Of a stretch of DNA of 64,000 bases, positions 11,431 through 23,736 are shown piece after piece. Under the pieces are notes generated by a model, which saw only the letters and a list, made by a program, of their open reading frames with translations, had not been told where the DNA came from and ran no database searches. The translations under genes were made by a program, and so were the position numbers. Origin of the DNA: Xanthostigma xanthostigma (lineage: Eukaryota; Arthropoda; Insecta; Raphidioptera; Raphidiidae). Positions within the stretch are counted from its first letter, which is position 1. Every line of letters begins with the position of its first letter. The DNA is taken from NCBI GenBank assembly GCA_963575645.1, contig OY754465.1, positions 42,992,401 through 43,056,400 of the forward strand. Reading direction: 5' to 3'.

Positions 11431-12870
11431 CGCGCAGTGCAATAATATAAAACTTTCGGCCCTTGTAGTGAAATATACTATATTACGTGCTTCCGTGAGA
11501 ATTTCGTTTTGATTTCAAAAATGCAACGTTTACATGGAGAAGAATGGAAATACAACTGACACGTGGACAGAAAGTGATAAATGATTTACAGTAAAAAAGA
11601 AATAACAGAAAAGTGATCGAGTGATGGAGCAATTTATAAACATATTTCTGTAAGAAACGTGATTTACTGAACGAGCGCAGTTGTTGAAACGTTGTATAAA
11701 TAATAACAAATACAGACTTCATCAGAAAACAGGCTTCCCGTTCTGTCGTTGTTCGATGGTGTTGATTCGGAAACAGGGATGGGGAAAAATGCACCCCCCC
11801 CCATAATTCATATACAGTAGATAATTAATTTATTGAATCGGTCGATTTTTTACTTCATTGTGTCCGTAATGTATTTTTTTATGTAAAAATCATAAACCAG
11901 GCGCCAAAATTAAAGATAACTAAACTCCCTATAAAAATTTTTCTATACATATTTTTGTTAGATTTGTATTTCTACAAAATTTTCAGTTTTTCTAATTTAA
12001 AAAATAGCTTAAAAAATTATAAGTTTTTAATGAATTGCGTTTAGAGTGTATACTCTTTAATAAATAAATAATATATTCTTTTGAAAACTGTAAATCACTG
12101 TCATTATGAAAAAATGTAGACCAAATCCAAATGATTCCAAAAACATTAACGATCGTTTCGATTGATTTTAACAATCATCCTCAGATCCTGCAGGAGTACA
12201 GAAATGAAAATTGAATTAAGATACATGTTGATCCGTACAAAATATGTATTTACTTAAAAATATAAACATCAGATAGCGCCATAAACATTCTGACAGTCGG
12301 ACTTCAATGGCGATTGAATCAAAATGTCTTAAATTTAAGTTTTATACTTTGAAAAAAAAAAATGTATGTAAGTATCTAATTACACATAACAGTTTTGGCA
12401 ATAAAAATTAAAATTGTTTATAAGCATCGAACGATGTAAACGCTACGAACTCCCAACATGGTAAATCACTGACTTAAGAGCGAATACTATCTGGAAAAAA
12501 AATAACGTTGCGATACAATTTATCTAACAACCTTGTAACTTTTGAAATATATTATTATTTTCTCAGATTATAATTTGTAACTGTAATTAGTACTACAATG
12601 AATATTATTCTTTGTCGATCCTTGGTTCAAAGGAAATGTTTATACATTTAGAATAAGCGTGTCGAATGACAAAGAGATATAAACATGGTAGACGTCTTTT
12701 GTTTTTATAACGGTCGTTTCCGGTTCCTTCAACCGTGTAGAACGCGCATTCAATCATCGGTCGATCTCGTTGGTCATCGGCCATTGCGCGCGATACTCGT
12801 CTGTTTTATTGTCGAATCGGAATTAATTAAAACAATAATAAATGTTTCTTTTTTTACTTAAGACAATTTA
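11431..12870. other. No gene recognised
   Basis: AT-rich sequence. A 103-codon - strand frame at 11483-11794 lacks recognisable domains. I see no repeat boundaries I can defend in this stretch. Confidence 0.4.
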
Positions 12871-12876
12871 ATAAAA

Positions 12877-13077
12877 TGTAAGTTCAAAAACTAAAACCCG
12901 ACTACTGAAAAATCACGCTTTAAAAAGTATGAAAGCCCTAAAGCTTATGATCGCTTACTACTATAAAAATGTATTGTTTTGTTAAGGTAGGTGGCGTATG
13001 ACCATGGCTATTTTCTTGTTTCATACTTTTTAGACCGTGATTTTTCAGTAGTCGGGTCTTAGTTTTTGAACTTACTT
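12877..13077. mobile_element. MITE with AAGTTCAAAAACTAAAACCCGAC ends, copy 1
   Basis: The left end AAGTTCAAAAACTAAAACCC, followed by GACTACTGAAAAATCACG, is mirrored by a right end reading CGTGATTTTTCAGTAGTCGG and then GTCTTAGTTTTTGAACTT. A second copy lies at 50918-51178. The centre contains AGGTAGGTGGC and ATGACCATGGCTAT in both copies. Confidence 0.85.
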
Positions 13078-13269
13078 TTTATTTAAATTATTTTGGGGTC
13101 ATAATTTCGTGATTATTCCCAATGATCAGGCGCATTCAAGTAAAAATGTGCTAATTCAGCCCTTTCATTTAATACCTAACAGGGCATCATTAAACAAAAA
13201 TGTTTTTAGTTCATGACTTCATATCCTCTAGAGAGCGCCGTATTTAATTTAATGTGACGTCACTTAGCC

Positions 13270-14218
13270 TATATAGAATAGAATAGAATAGATATTTATT
13301 TTTAGTGACCAATAATGGTATAAAAAACGTCATTACAAAGTATTTGCACATTAAAGTACAGTCAGTATAAGATTTAAAATTAATTTTAAAATTACATATT
13401 AAAAATTACAGTCATACAAACACTTTTCAATTAAATATACCTTTAAAAGCTTTTTAAAATTATTTAGAGTGTCCACATTTTTTATATCAGCTGGTAGCTT
13501 ATTATAAAGTTGGCTACCTTTGCACAGAGGACTGTTGCTATACTTGGATGTTCGATAGTTTTTTATGTAAATGTCACTGCTTGCCCTTGTGTTGTGATTA
13601 TGAATTTCATTATTAAAATTTAACAAATGAATGTTTTGTCTGATATAAGTTAACAGTTCTAAAATATAAACACTATAAAAGCTTAAAATTTTATTTTGTT
13701 TGAAAATAGGCTTACAACTGTCTCTATATTTAGCTCCAAATATTGTTCTAATAATACGCTTTTGTGCTTTAAATATTCTATCACAGTCTGGGGAGTGACC
13801 CCATAGAATGACACAATATTTCATATTGCTATAACCGAAAGCATAGTACACTGATAATAGGATATTTTTATCACATGTCGGCTTTAATGATTTTATGTAA
13901 TAGAATACTGTGTTTAGTTTTTTACACACGATATCGATTTGTGTTGACCACTTTAGATTAGAATCCAACATTACACCTAAAAATTTAGTTGTATGCACTT
14001 GGGATATTGTATTGTTATAATGTGTAGCTGTTAATTTACTTTTATTATGAGAAATATCAAAGACCATGTAGTTCGTTTTAGAGTAATTTAAAATTAGATG
14101 ATTATGATGACACCATTCACTAAACTCTTGTAGAACTCGAGTGATCTTAACAGATAGCTCAGCTGCAGTCTGTCCTGTTACAATGATAACCAGCGGACGA
14201 TCAAAACGCGTCCGACGA
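13270..14218 (-). pseudogene. 5'-truncated Jockey-type non-LTR retrotransposon, reverse transcriptase C-terminus
   Basis: A - strand frame runs from about 14215 through an internal ATG at 14067 to a stop at 13399. After a start just downstream of where the FADDT catalytic box would be, it reads LVIIVTGQTAAELSVKI, then EWCHHNHLILNYSKT, then TKFLGVMLDSNLKW, then SVYYAFGYSNMKYCVILWG and QKRIIRTIFGAKYRDSCKPI. This is the conserved thumb/C-terminal order of Jockey/CR1-group reverse transcriptases. The stop is followed by about 130 bp of 3' sequence ending in a short ATTCT repeat near 13270. The catalytic palm and ORF1 are missing, as expected for incomplete reverse transcription. The frame is open for over 250 codons, so insertion is fairly recent. 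Confidence 0.85.
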
Positions 14219-14947
14219 TACAGTATTTCAAATTATTGTAAGTAGTTTAGAACTTATGAGGTACCTACAACATATGCACGTACATCCCGGTCAAACTCAT
14301 AACCCTCATTTTTGCTTCGCTGTAGTCACATAGCCAATTCTTTGGTTGAGAATGTGTTGGAGGCGTCACAGTCAACAATATTGAAATGTTTGCAGTATGC
14401 TGATAACGTATATTTATCGATTATTATCATTGTAGTTTTATTTGTTCCGGATTGCAGTCAAATAGAAATATTTTTCCCGATATAATTTACACAAAAAGAA
14501 AATACGTTAGCTCGACCAGCCGTATTTAAGCTGAAGCTAAATCTTTAATTAAAAGTTGACAAGAATTTTTAGCTTCGCTCTGGTTGAAAAAAAAACAAAC
14601 AAAAGAAACTGATTCTTCACAATAAATCTAACAGTTTTCGAAAAAATTCTGCGTGACAAAAACAACTTGTTGATGTGATTTACTCTCAGACAATAAATAC
14701 AATATTTAATTTGTTTGTTAATAAAAGTGTCTCGGTAATTATGAACGTTCACAAATAACAAAATAATTTATTATAAAAACTGATATGTGTTTGTAAGTAG
14801 TGCAAACATGCAGTTAATGTCACACTAATCATACGATAATGTTTCGAGTGCATAACATTATGAAGAGACTAACAGACTGTTAATTTACCAAAGAACGCTA
14901 CTAACACATTATTAGTATAACAGGTCTGCACACTATCACGGTATCAC

Positions 14948-15620
14948 CAGAGCAGGGCAAAGCACTAATTAATTGATTGAAGCACCGAGCACTTTCATAA
15001 ATGCTTGATTTATTCAAGCGACAAACACATTCATTGCTTAAAAATATCGCGTACTTCTTACTAAAGTGCTTTAAAAAATAATATTAACTTTCAACATTAA
15101 GTTAAGTATCTATATAAATTTTGGACATGAACAATATTTCTAATTGATGGCTTCAACAAACAAGAAATTGGTTTCTAACATCAAACGGTATCATAATTAT
15201 AAAAGATAGCGATCCGGTCCATGCTTCGCCCGAATTTTAACGCGATAACACCTATATAGCCTATGTCCACCCTGAAGGTGAACTCTAAATATTGGTGAAA
15301 AAATTTTGAAATCGGATGAGTAGTTTTGGAGATTACCTCCTACATCAAAACTTACAAACTTCACCTCTTTAAATTATTAGTATAGATAAACGAAATTTGT
15401 GTTATTAACGCTTATTAAACATTGAAAATGCTTATAAAGTATTCTTAAGCTTGTTGAGTGCTTATAATGCTTATGTGCTTAATAAGTAGCAAGTTTTTAG
15501 GGAAGTGCTGTTAGCATCGACTATCGAGCATGTTTGACAAAGTGCTTTAAACAGAGTGATTTTACATATCGTAGCATTAATAAGTGCTTAAAGCATTATT
15601 ACAAGCACTGTTCAGCTCTG
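14948..15620. mobile_element. hAT-like element rich in AGTGCTT motifs, interrupted by a LINE tail
   Basis: The left end CAGAGCAGGGCAAAGCACT pairs imperfectly with the right end AAGCACTGTTCAGCTCTG. The flanking 8 bp (GGTATCAC and AGTTCCAC) agree at five positions, a decayed target duplication. The element holds many copies of AGTGCTT/AAGCACT. The segment 15193-15387 is a foreign retrotransposon tail. Confidence 0.6.
15193..15387 (+). repeat. Retrotransposon tail inserted in the element at 14948-15620
   Basis: It contains CATGCTTCGCCCGAATTTTA, ATAGCCTATGTCCACCCTGA and GAAATCGGATGAGTAGTTTT, all typical of a common lepidopteran non-LTR/SINE 3' tail. Confidence 0.6.
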
Positions 15621-16328
15621 AGTTCCACTAACGTTGTCGTCGCCATTTTTGGTTAGTGGAGCTTCTATATTGAGTATTTCTAGAATCTAGGATAACTAGC
15701 TAATAATTTCTAGCAGAGATATATTTCGTGCAAATTCATTATCACTCTGAGTTTACTTCTTTAGCACTCTACTTTCTCGTAAAAAACTTCACCTTTAAAC
15801 GGAAAAAGTTTTTGAAATTTATCTAATCTCTGTCAAGCACAATTGCAAAAGAGTACATTACTATCACAGGAGGCATGTTTCATATAAGTTACTGTTATTA
15901 AAGTATACTTTCATGTGAAACTTCGTTTTTGAAGCGGGAAAATTTGGTTCGTGTAATTTTTGGTGATTTTGCTGCTATAGCGGTGCACTTTTATGTGAAA
16001 CTGCACTTTTAAAAAGATAAAATCGACTCTGTATTCTCTGTGCAACCGAACCCTGTAAGTTCACACACCGTTACCCCATAATATATTCTTTTCGACAACA
16101 AGAACGAAAAGGAGTGCGGTTTAACGCGGTCTGCTGGAATACGTCGCGTCTACTGACAATCACAATATGTCAGCCAGATGTGCCGCGTTGACAGAACGGA
16201 TAAGCAGAATGACTTAGGAGGACACATCTGAATATATACCAGCTGACTTCTTGATCTATTTTACACTTCGTTTTGTTTTCAACTTTTGTGGCAAGGAATT
16301 GGTGTCGAACGATGTTATAGGAGGTAGG

Positions 16329-16464
16329 AGCTCTGTTCCAAGATGTCAGAAACGTCATCGTCTTGCGCAGTAGCTAAAACGAAACTGTTTTGCATTGGTT
16401 TTTGAGCTGCTGCGCAAGACTGTGACGATAATATTACCGTTCTCAGATAGCTTGGAACAGAGCT
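16329..16464. repeat. Imperfect hairpin
   Basis: The outer arms AGCTCTGTTCCAAG (16329-16342) and CTTGGAACAGAGCT (16451-16464) match exactly. The inner arms at 16360-16375 and 16405-16420 match except for one base. The section between them is bulged on the 3' side. It could be a small MITE or a folding RNA; nothing in the sequence decides. Confidence 0.6.
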
Positions 16465-17023
16465 AGTATTTTTGTTTATCCCGCGATATTGCGGACTAAT
16501 TGTATCGACATTTGGCAGGAACATATTCCGAACTTATAAACCAGACGACCGCGTGTTTGTTCTGCGATTGCCGATTACTATTAAATGTATGAACCAATAC
16601 GCGAATATTCTGCGAACCTACATCATGTTCAAAGTGTCTCTATTGAGTTGGAGAGAAAGCAAGAAAATAACTTCTAATGTTCGTTTTACACCAATAACAA
16701 AATTTGACACGGACATTTTTAAACGATTTTAATGTCTTTTTTTAACTTTGCGTCCTATATGTGTTTATTTATTTTTTAATCTTGCGACTGATTTTTACTC
16801 AATTCTTGTTATTCGATTGAATTGATATTTTACACATGTGAAAGTAAAAATAAATCATAAAATCAATTTCGGTTTCTATCTCAATATTTTTAGTATCTGT
16901 TTTAATTTGGTCAAATTTGAAAAATATAAACTTTAAAAATGACCTCTCTTGGCAAACAAAATACCTACTATGCAAACTCGAAATGGACATTTATGATCCT
17001 TATTGTCGAGTTTATTTGATTTA

Positions 17024-17411
17024 TAGTGTCTGACTGAAGTTTCGGCTTCGCCCAAAAAAACCCGCCTTTGGCGAGACCTTCGGCTTTGGCCACAATGAGC
17101 CGAAGTTTTGGTCAAAGCCGAAGGTTTCTAACAAGCGCCGAAATTGAACGAGCTGTTACGAATGAGCGAGAGCGCGATGTACGTGGCGACATCTAGAGAC
17201 GATTAAAATTATCTTTTTATATTATATAGTCAATGTAAACCTTAAATTTAAAAGTTTTAAAATCATTTATATTATTAATTGTAGCTTGTAGCAGTTGTAG
17301 CCAATTTAAACTGAATTTCCTAGGGTTTTTAAGTATTTCGGCTTCGGCCGAACGTTATGGCGATAGCCGATTGATCGGCTTCGGCCAGATATCGACCTTC
17401 GGTCGGACACT
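17024..17411. mobile_element. hAT-type MITE, 388 bp, with TTCGGC-rich ends
   Basis: The left end TAGTGTCTGACTGAAG pairs with the right end CTTCGGTCGGACACTA. The flanks TTGATTTA (17016-17023) and ATGATTTA (17412-17419) agree at seven of eight positions. Both ends are full of TTCGGCTTCGGC-like motifs. Non-coding. Confidence 0.8.
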
Positions 17412-17849
17412 AATGATTTATAATAGGTAAATATTTCGATAATAATTCCACGAGTAAATGCATTTGAAAACTTCCATTTGCATGAAGTGTTGTTTTTGTA
17501 TAAAAATATTATTGTTTTCAGTAATAAATATAGCTTACTGAGCGTAATGTGTCTGTTATTATAAACATAATAAAACAATACTACTGCTGGCCGACAATTT
17601 TTTAACTCAAGGGGCGATGACGCGCGAAACATTGTATGAATCCGGCTTTATACTTTATGTAACCTATTTATATTAGCCCTTGAACAAGGAAAACTGAACG
17701 TCGGTATTCAGTTATGTAAACAAGCAGCATTAGTTTTTACCCCCACCGCCGACACTGAGGGCCAAGCGCCGTACATTAAACATTTTAACTCATTGTCGAA
17801 CAGACCCTTGTGTAATGTGTTGGGTATCTCTATAATTGTGACGGTGTAA

Positions 17850-18052
17850 AGTCAGCAGTTAGTTGTTAGTTGACCGATGGCAATGATCGCAGCGGATTAA
17901 TTCGTTGAACTTGGATCACATGTGGATAATCTTGTTCAGTGTCAAACCCATTGTACGCTGATGTGTGTGTGTTTTGTGTCAGTGCAGTGAAAAGTTATTT
18001 TTGTTACTGACGAGAGAGTTCTGGAACAAACTGCGGCCGAATTAAATCAAAG
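17850..18052 (+). promoter_or_regulatory. Tentative promoter and non-coding first exon of the Akap200-like gene
   Basis: This stretch is less AT-rich than its surroundings and free of recognised repeats. It contains initiator-like TCAGT motifs (for example GTGTCAGTGCAGTG). It ends in CAAAG|GTTAGA, a plausible 5' splice site after 18052. The coding exon at 36759 has an upstream 3' splice site, so a non-coding exon must exist somewhere upstream. That it is this one is inference only; no TATA box was seen. Confidence 0.25.
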
Positions 18053-19480
18053 GTTAGATGCAATAATAGTTAAATATATTGATTTGAGTTTTGGAGCATG
18101 CAGTGTCGGTTTATGGACTCGTGCGTCCCTACCGTAGTCTAGGTCTCGGAAGAAGTCGAACAAACAGCATTTTTTTCAAAATCGGTTAAGCCGTTTGGGT
18201 TGTACGACTGGATACAAAACAGTAATATAGATTATTGAAACTAGTCTATTACTCACATTGTAAAATTAATCGAAAAAATATTTTTTTGGTTAAAAAAAGT
18301 TTTTATTTGATATTCTGACAAATTGTGTTTCTTCTAACTTCTTGCTTCAAAGTTTTCGGAACAAAGAAATAGATTCAAACATGTTTTTAAAAAAAAGTGA
18401 TATTGGGCTTTAGAATATTGGTGATGTTAAAATGTGTAACGTCCTCAAATAGATTTTCTTATCATTCTTGACATTTTTATAGTCTTTCATGTTTTCTTTT
18501 TCGTGTGCAAACTGACAGCATTCATCGTAGTACTTTTCATAGTCATACAGTTTATGTAGAACTTTACACAAGACCTTGAGTAAGATAATCCCACTTCTCT
18601 GGAATTGTGTATCTTTTTTGTTGTATTAACGATGGCGTCGTTTCCAATATTTTTCAAATCATCACCGCCCCTGCGAGTAAGAAAAACAAATTTACAAATT
18701 TGGTGACTCATAATATTTTTAGATGTATTGGGTAAATATTTATTTGTTAATATTTTACACGTTATTTCGTGTAAGACCGGCAAAAATATTTACATGATTA
18801 AACTACTTGGTTGGATTTATTTATAGATCTCAACGTTTTCACAGCTTCCCAGAGGGTCGCGACCCACACTTTGGTAACCTCCAAACTATGGGATAAAATA
18901 AATAAATAGATCAATGTTGGCAAAAGTAGCTCCATATTAAATTTAGGTTTTATCTCGCGGTCACAATTTTATTTTCAACGCTTTTTCCATCAACTTCATT
19001 TAGGAAAATATATAATGTAGTAAGTAAGTATATAAGTGTGTTTCTGAAAAACTTTTAAGTTTGCGAAGTCGGACAGTACCTCGATGTGACATCCTAACCT
19101 AGCCATTAAACGGAAGCAGTTGTCCCTTTGTGTGTCTTTTTTGTACCTGCTGGCAACTTCAAACTTTGGTGACAACATTTTTCCTTGATATCGCCTTTTA
19201 ATACATAAAAACGACATGCTTTCAAAAAAACACATATGATTTATTGTTGTTTTTATCTTTTACGAAAAGAATTAAAGTTTCGTTTTTGTTAGTTTCTTCT
19301 TTTTTTTTGTATTTTCCACTATTAAAGCCAATTGTCGATTATTATAGATGATATCTGAAGATTCAAATACAAGTATTTTATTTTAATACAAAACATTCTT
19401 GGATATTATTTTTATCAATAACGTGATTGTTGCGTGTCTGCACTCTGCAGTAATCCGTCACTGGTTAAGACTTAGGAGTC
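18053..19480. other. No gene recognised
   Basis: AT-rich. At 18160-18215 there is a retrotransposon-tail phrase (AAAATCGGTTAAGCCGTTTG). At 18840-18890 there is a short hAT-end-like phrase (GAGGGTCGCGACCCACACTT). Frames of 98 and 79 codons on the - strand show no known motif. Confidence 0.4.
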
Positions 19481-19489
19481 AACATTTTA

Positions 19490-19985
19490 ACATTCCAACA
19501 CCATAAGTGGGGAATGGTGCTAATTTAGATCAAAATTCACTTTTCAAAATTTTACAATATTTTTTTGTTTTGATGTTCCCAGAAAAAACACATTTTTGGA
19601 AAATCTGCGTCTGTCTGTATACACAATAAGTCAAACGGATGAGTGTATTAAAACCAAATTTTGGGAGGATGTTTTATATGCAAATATGAAGAGCCCTATT
19701 GTTTTTGGGAAAAATCGGCGCATGCGCAAAAGAGATATATGCTGCAACGTTGTTTTTTTAATATAAAGTTTTGTAAAAAAAAATTGTTTCTAATATTATA
19801 AGTTTCTGAAATATTTTGAAAATAAAAAAACTCAGCTGCTCTATTGTTCTGTAGATCTGTCAGAAAGAAATTAGTTAAGCTTGCTTTGATTAATTTTTAC
19901 ATGACATGAAACATATTATGTAGGTATATCATGCAAATATAATAATATTCAATACTAGCCGTTACCCGCGTCACCGCACGCAATA
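19490..19985. repeat. Dispersed repeat 'CCATTCCAAC...GGGGAATGG', copy 1
   Basis: It shares with 55210-56105 a left part around AAGTGGGGAATGGT, a middle with AAACCAAATTTTGGGAGGAT followed by ATGCAAATATGAAGAG, then TCGGCGCATGCGCAAAAGAG, and a right end CTAGCCGTTACCCGCGTC. It is probably a non-LTR-derived or SINE family. A middle fragment also occurs at 50230-50470. Confidence 0.65.
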
Positions 19986-20460
19986 AAAGAAATGTTATTT
20001 TCTTCATTATATTATATCAAATGTCAATATTATTGCAACCCCACATTTAATCCCGTCTCTGATTTTAACGTTTTTGACAGACATTTTTGATGTTCTTGAT
20101 TCAATTAGAGCCATAGTAAAATTCGTTATCGAATCCGCCACTGGCTAATTACCGCATGGTGTCTGTTATATTAATTAATATTGGTGAGACTCTTGGCGTC
20201 TAACACAATAAATGTCATGACAACAACAGAAACGGTCATTGTTGCGGTCATTTTTCGTTTAACAACGTCAATTAGTTACTAATTGTTCCATTAATTGGTA
20301 TACAGTGCATTTAAGTGAAACCCCTGTTGAGGGAGTTTTTTTTAAATCATTTATAAACGCTTTCAAGCGGTACACTGCATTTATTTCAATTTGTTGTTGA
20401 TGTTCATGTTTTTTCTTTGGTAAATTTTGAATGCTTGTGACTGAAAATGTAACTAGTGTA

Positions 20461-20730
20461 ATAGAGGGAGAGCGATAAACGAGGAAGGTTTCTGTATATA
20501 ATTTCTACAAAATGGCTGAACTATGACGATGCTTTATCAAAAAAAAAAAAAAAACTGTTTTTGTTCACTTACATGGCTTAAATGCTGGACAAATCTTTAG
20601 AGATATGTCAAAATAATGTACTTTGATAGTTCTGCTGTGTAGATGGGGAGGTATTTCCAGAACAGTTTTGCACCCGGGTGAACCGGGACGGGGCCCGTTA
20701 GTATTTTATATAGGATAACTATAAGATCAA
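20461..20730 (-). repeat. Retrotransposon tail fragments
   Basis: The segment 20467-20500 repeats the GATAAACGAGGAAGGTTTCTG motif. The segment 20630-20710, read in reverse complement, matches the family at 46735 (CCCGTCCCGGTTCACCCGGG followed by TGCAAAACTGTTCTGGAAAT). A stretch of As separates them. Confidence 0.55.
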
Positions 20731-21588
20731 AATTACAAAAATATGTATTTATAAAAAAATCGTATCGAATGGTAAACGAGAGTCTATTGGAGCGAAGTGT
20801 TGGAACTCGAATCAGTTCGGCCTGCCTTTGTGCTGCGTAGATAAGGATAAGCAATTTGCATTCCAGGCTTAGAATTACATTAGATGCACTCGTGTGGAAA
20901 ATTTTACATGCCTCGCAGTTTTAACTGATTGTTATAAAACTGTGCAATTAATTTATTATAACACGTAATTAAAACTGGTGTAATATGAATAAAAAATGCA
21001 TAAATAACAAAGAGGCAGCGCACGTTTGACACGTGACCGATTTGTTATAGAAAATACTAATTGTTCAATTAACTCGGGACGAATTGCAAAACTTGCACAG
21101 ACGTTCAACAAACTCGATTTTCGTTCAATCGACAATCATTATTATTGAAAATTGAAATACTGTAGTTTTGAGGCCGGGCCAGGCCAGGAGTGACACTAAT
21201 TTTTTATTTGTCTTAGTTTTTTTAGTGCAATAAATAGACGTCATAAACACGTTTTTTACTGACAGCTTTATTTTAGGTATAGTAGTATAGTTTAGCTGTC
21301 AGTAAAAAATACCAATTTGCTGGACATTTTACGGGCATATTTTGTCCAAACTAAGCGATGCTACAGCATCGAATGTAGTATTGGGAGTACTCCGTCAGAA
21401 TATAAAATATAAAAATTTGAAGAACAAAAAAACAACGATAAAAACGATGAAAACAAAAATATATATTAACTTTTACACAGCTGATTTTTAAGTTGATACT
21501 TTTTTTTAACAGCGTGTGGAAATCAAATAGACGAACACAAATATTTCAAGTAGGTAACTTTTTTTTATCAAAACTCAAAAGTGAAAGA

Positions 21589-22121
21589 GGGTTAGAGTAC
21601 GATAACTCGATGTGCAAAATATCCATTGGAAATACACAATTATTATTTTAAATAACATATAACAGTATTATTAGCTGTTTTAAGTGCTGAAAATTGATTT
21701 TTAAAATTTATTTTTTTTTGCGCGGTGAAAATGGGAAGGCGTTTCGGGGGAGCTCTTTAAAAAACAATTATGGGGCCGTGTCGATGCGATGGAGTTTTTT
21801 TTTGTGCAGTGAAAAGGGGAGGGCGTTTGGGGGAGTTCTTTAAAAAACAATTACGGGGTCGTGTATACAAAGTGAGATGGTAATACAGTAATTCTACACC
21901 AATTGTATATGTGATTTCTGATTGTTAGATTAAATATGTGATTTCTGATTGGTTAGATTAAAAAAATGACAGTGAAAGACAAAAAGTTTTTGCGTATTTT
22001 TGAGGAAATTTGTGAATAATCTACAAAGTTTTTTTTTTTGGAACGTCAAAATATAGCGTTTTCTATGACTCAAAAAAAAAGTCAAAATTTAGGCTGCATA
22101 TTGAGTTATCGTACTGGACCC
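21589..22121. mobile_element. 533-bp MITE with 8-bp target duplication
   Basis: The left end GGGTTAGAGTACGATAACTC pairs with the right end GAGTTATCGTACTGGACCC. The flanks GTGAAAGA at 21581-21588 and 22122-22129 are identical. Eight-base duplications fit hAT, P or Merlin transposases; the ends are not the usual CAG-type hAT ends. The interior contains a direct repeat of 'AAAAAACAATTA(T/C)GGGG' units at about 21760 and 21845. Confidence 0.85.
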
Positions 22122-22129
22122 GTGAAAGA

Positions 22130-23295
22130 GACAATAGCTTTCAAAGTTTTATTAAAATTTATCAAATTTTGAGGTCGGTTTTGGCGTTATGTTATGTCAT
22201 TATCAAGTATACATTAGAAATTATTTGATGTTGTCCCCGTTTTGTCGGAGACAAAGATGCGTGGCATCGTAGTCATGCTTCTGTAGTAAGGACCTCCCTC
22301 GATTAATTTGGGATGAATTTCCGATGGGTGCTATCATTTCTTTGCGTGTGTGTACCTGGCTTTTGATTTAATTAAATAAAATTTAATTAAACTTTGAAAG
22401 GCTGTTTCTCTTTTATTTTTGAGTTTTAATAAATACGTTACTAAAATATTTGCTCGTCTATTTGATGTTAAAAAAGACATTAAAAGACATTCTGTATATA
22501 ATGCACGATTGCAAACTTTGTTAATATTTAATTACTGATTTGAAAAATACCTTTGAAAAGAAAGAAAAAACAGACTGGAGCGAATGACGCGAGGGATATT
22601 GTTATACAATTGTAGCAGTTGCACAGACGTTTTGTTAAATACTACGAGTGCTGGTTAATGAGCACCCTATTCGAACTGAATACGGGCCATTGAGAAATGG
22701 CGCTGCCATTTCACGTAATTCACACAATAAATAAATGGCGTTATTCACGATTAGAAAGTTAAATTGTTTTATTTTTGCAATAATCATGTCGGCTGCATAA
22801 TGACATTTTAAGAATGCATATTATTGTAGGTAAACCTGCAGTGCTTATGTAACGCTGTGATTGTCTCGGAATTTTACTATTTATTCGCCCACAACTTGAT
22901 ACTTTTGTAAATAAAACATTGCACATAAAAGTGATTAATATAACAAAAAAAAAACTCTCACTGCAGAAATACAAAATGCAAAACAAATTTTTAATATGAA
23001 AACAAAAACAAAAAAATAGGTATATTTTTTAAAACAAACTATACTGTTCACCATCTAGGTTTGATTGATACGCACTTTATCATTAGGTTGGAGATATGAA
23101 AATGTTCTTATTTGTTTAAAGTACCTATCGATTGGACATATTGTGGCAGTGGATCAAATTGGATGTTTTACCCTAACTAACTTACAAGTGAAGTTAATAA
23201 TAGAAAGTTTAGAAAATGTTGAAAATTTATGTGTGCTAGTTTGAGATAACACTAACTTTATTTATTTATTTATTTAATAAGTAGGTATATAGGTA
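22130..23295. other. No gene recognised
   Basis: AT-rich sequence without recognisable coding motifs or repeat borders. Frames of up to 75 codons are considered chance. Confidence 0.4.
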
Positions 23296-23299
23296 CATT

Positions 23300-23546
23300 T
23301 ATACTGCCCTAAAAAGGCAAAGGGCAGTAAGTGACATATTATGTTGAAAAATGAGTTCATACTGAAACCAACGACAGCAGTAATTAGTGCTGCAGCAATA
23401 ATTTTATTGTCTTTAAAAAATGTTTCCTCCATGTTTTGGTTTCCATAATCTAAAATTCTGGACGGTCAATACATTTTTTGTAAATCTTGATTTACTCAAA
23501 TTCATAAGTTGGTCACTTACTGCCTTTTGCCTTTTTACGGCAGTAT
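23300..23546. mobile_element. TA-flanked MITE of about 245 bp
   Basis: The left end TATACTGCCCTAAAAAGGCAA, continuing AGGGCAGTAAGTGAC, is mirrored by GGTCACTTACTGCC followed by TTTTGCCTTTTTACGGCAGTATA. The arms are about 37 bp with few mismatches. The right edge runs into a TAA microsatellite (23545-23568). Confidence 0.8.
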
Positions 23547-23736
23547 AATAATAATAATAATAATAAGACCAATTAAAAAAAAAAAATAGGAACTGTCGTG
23601 GGGTGCCTGACAGATGTGAAACATACATTTAAGCGAAATTCTAGTAACTAAATTACGCCCTGTAACTAAATTTCAGCCTGTAAATAAATTTTGCCTCGTC
23701 AACTAACGAAATTCTAGTGACAATATAGCTCTGCAA

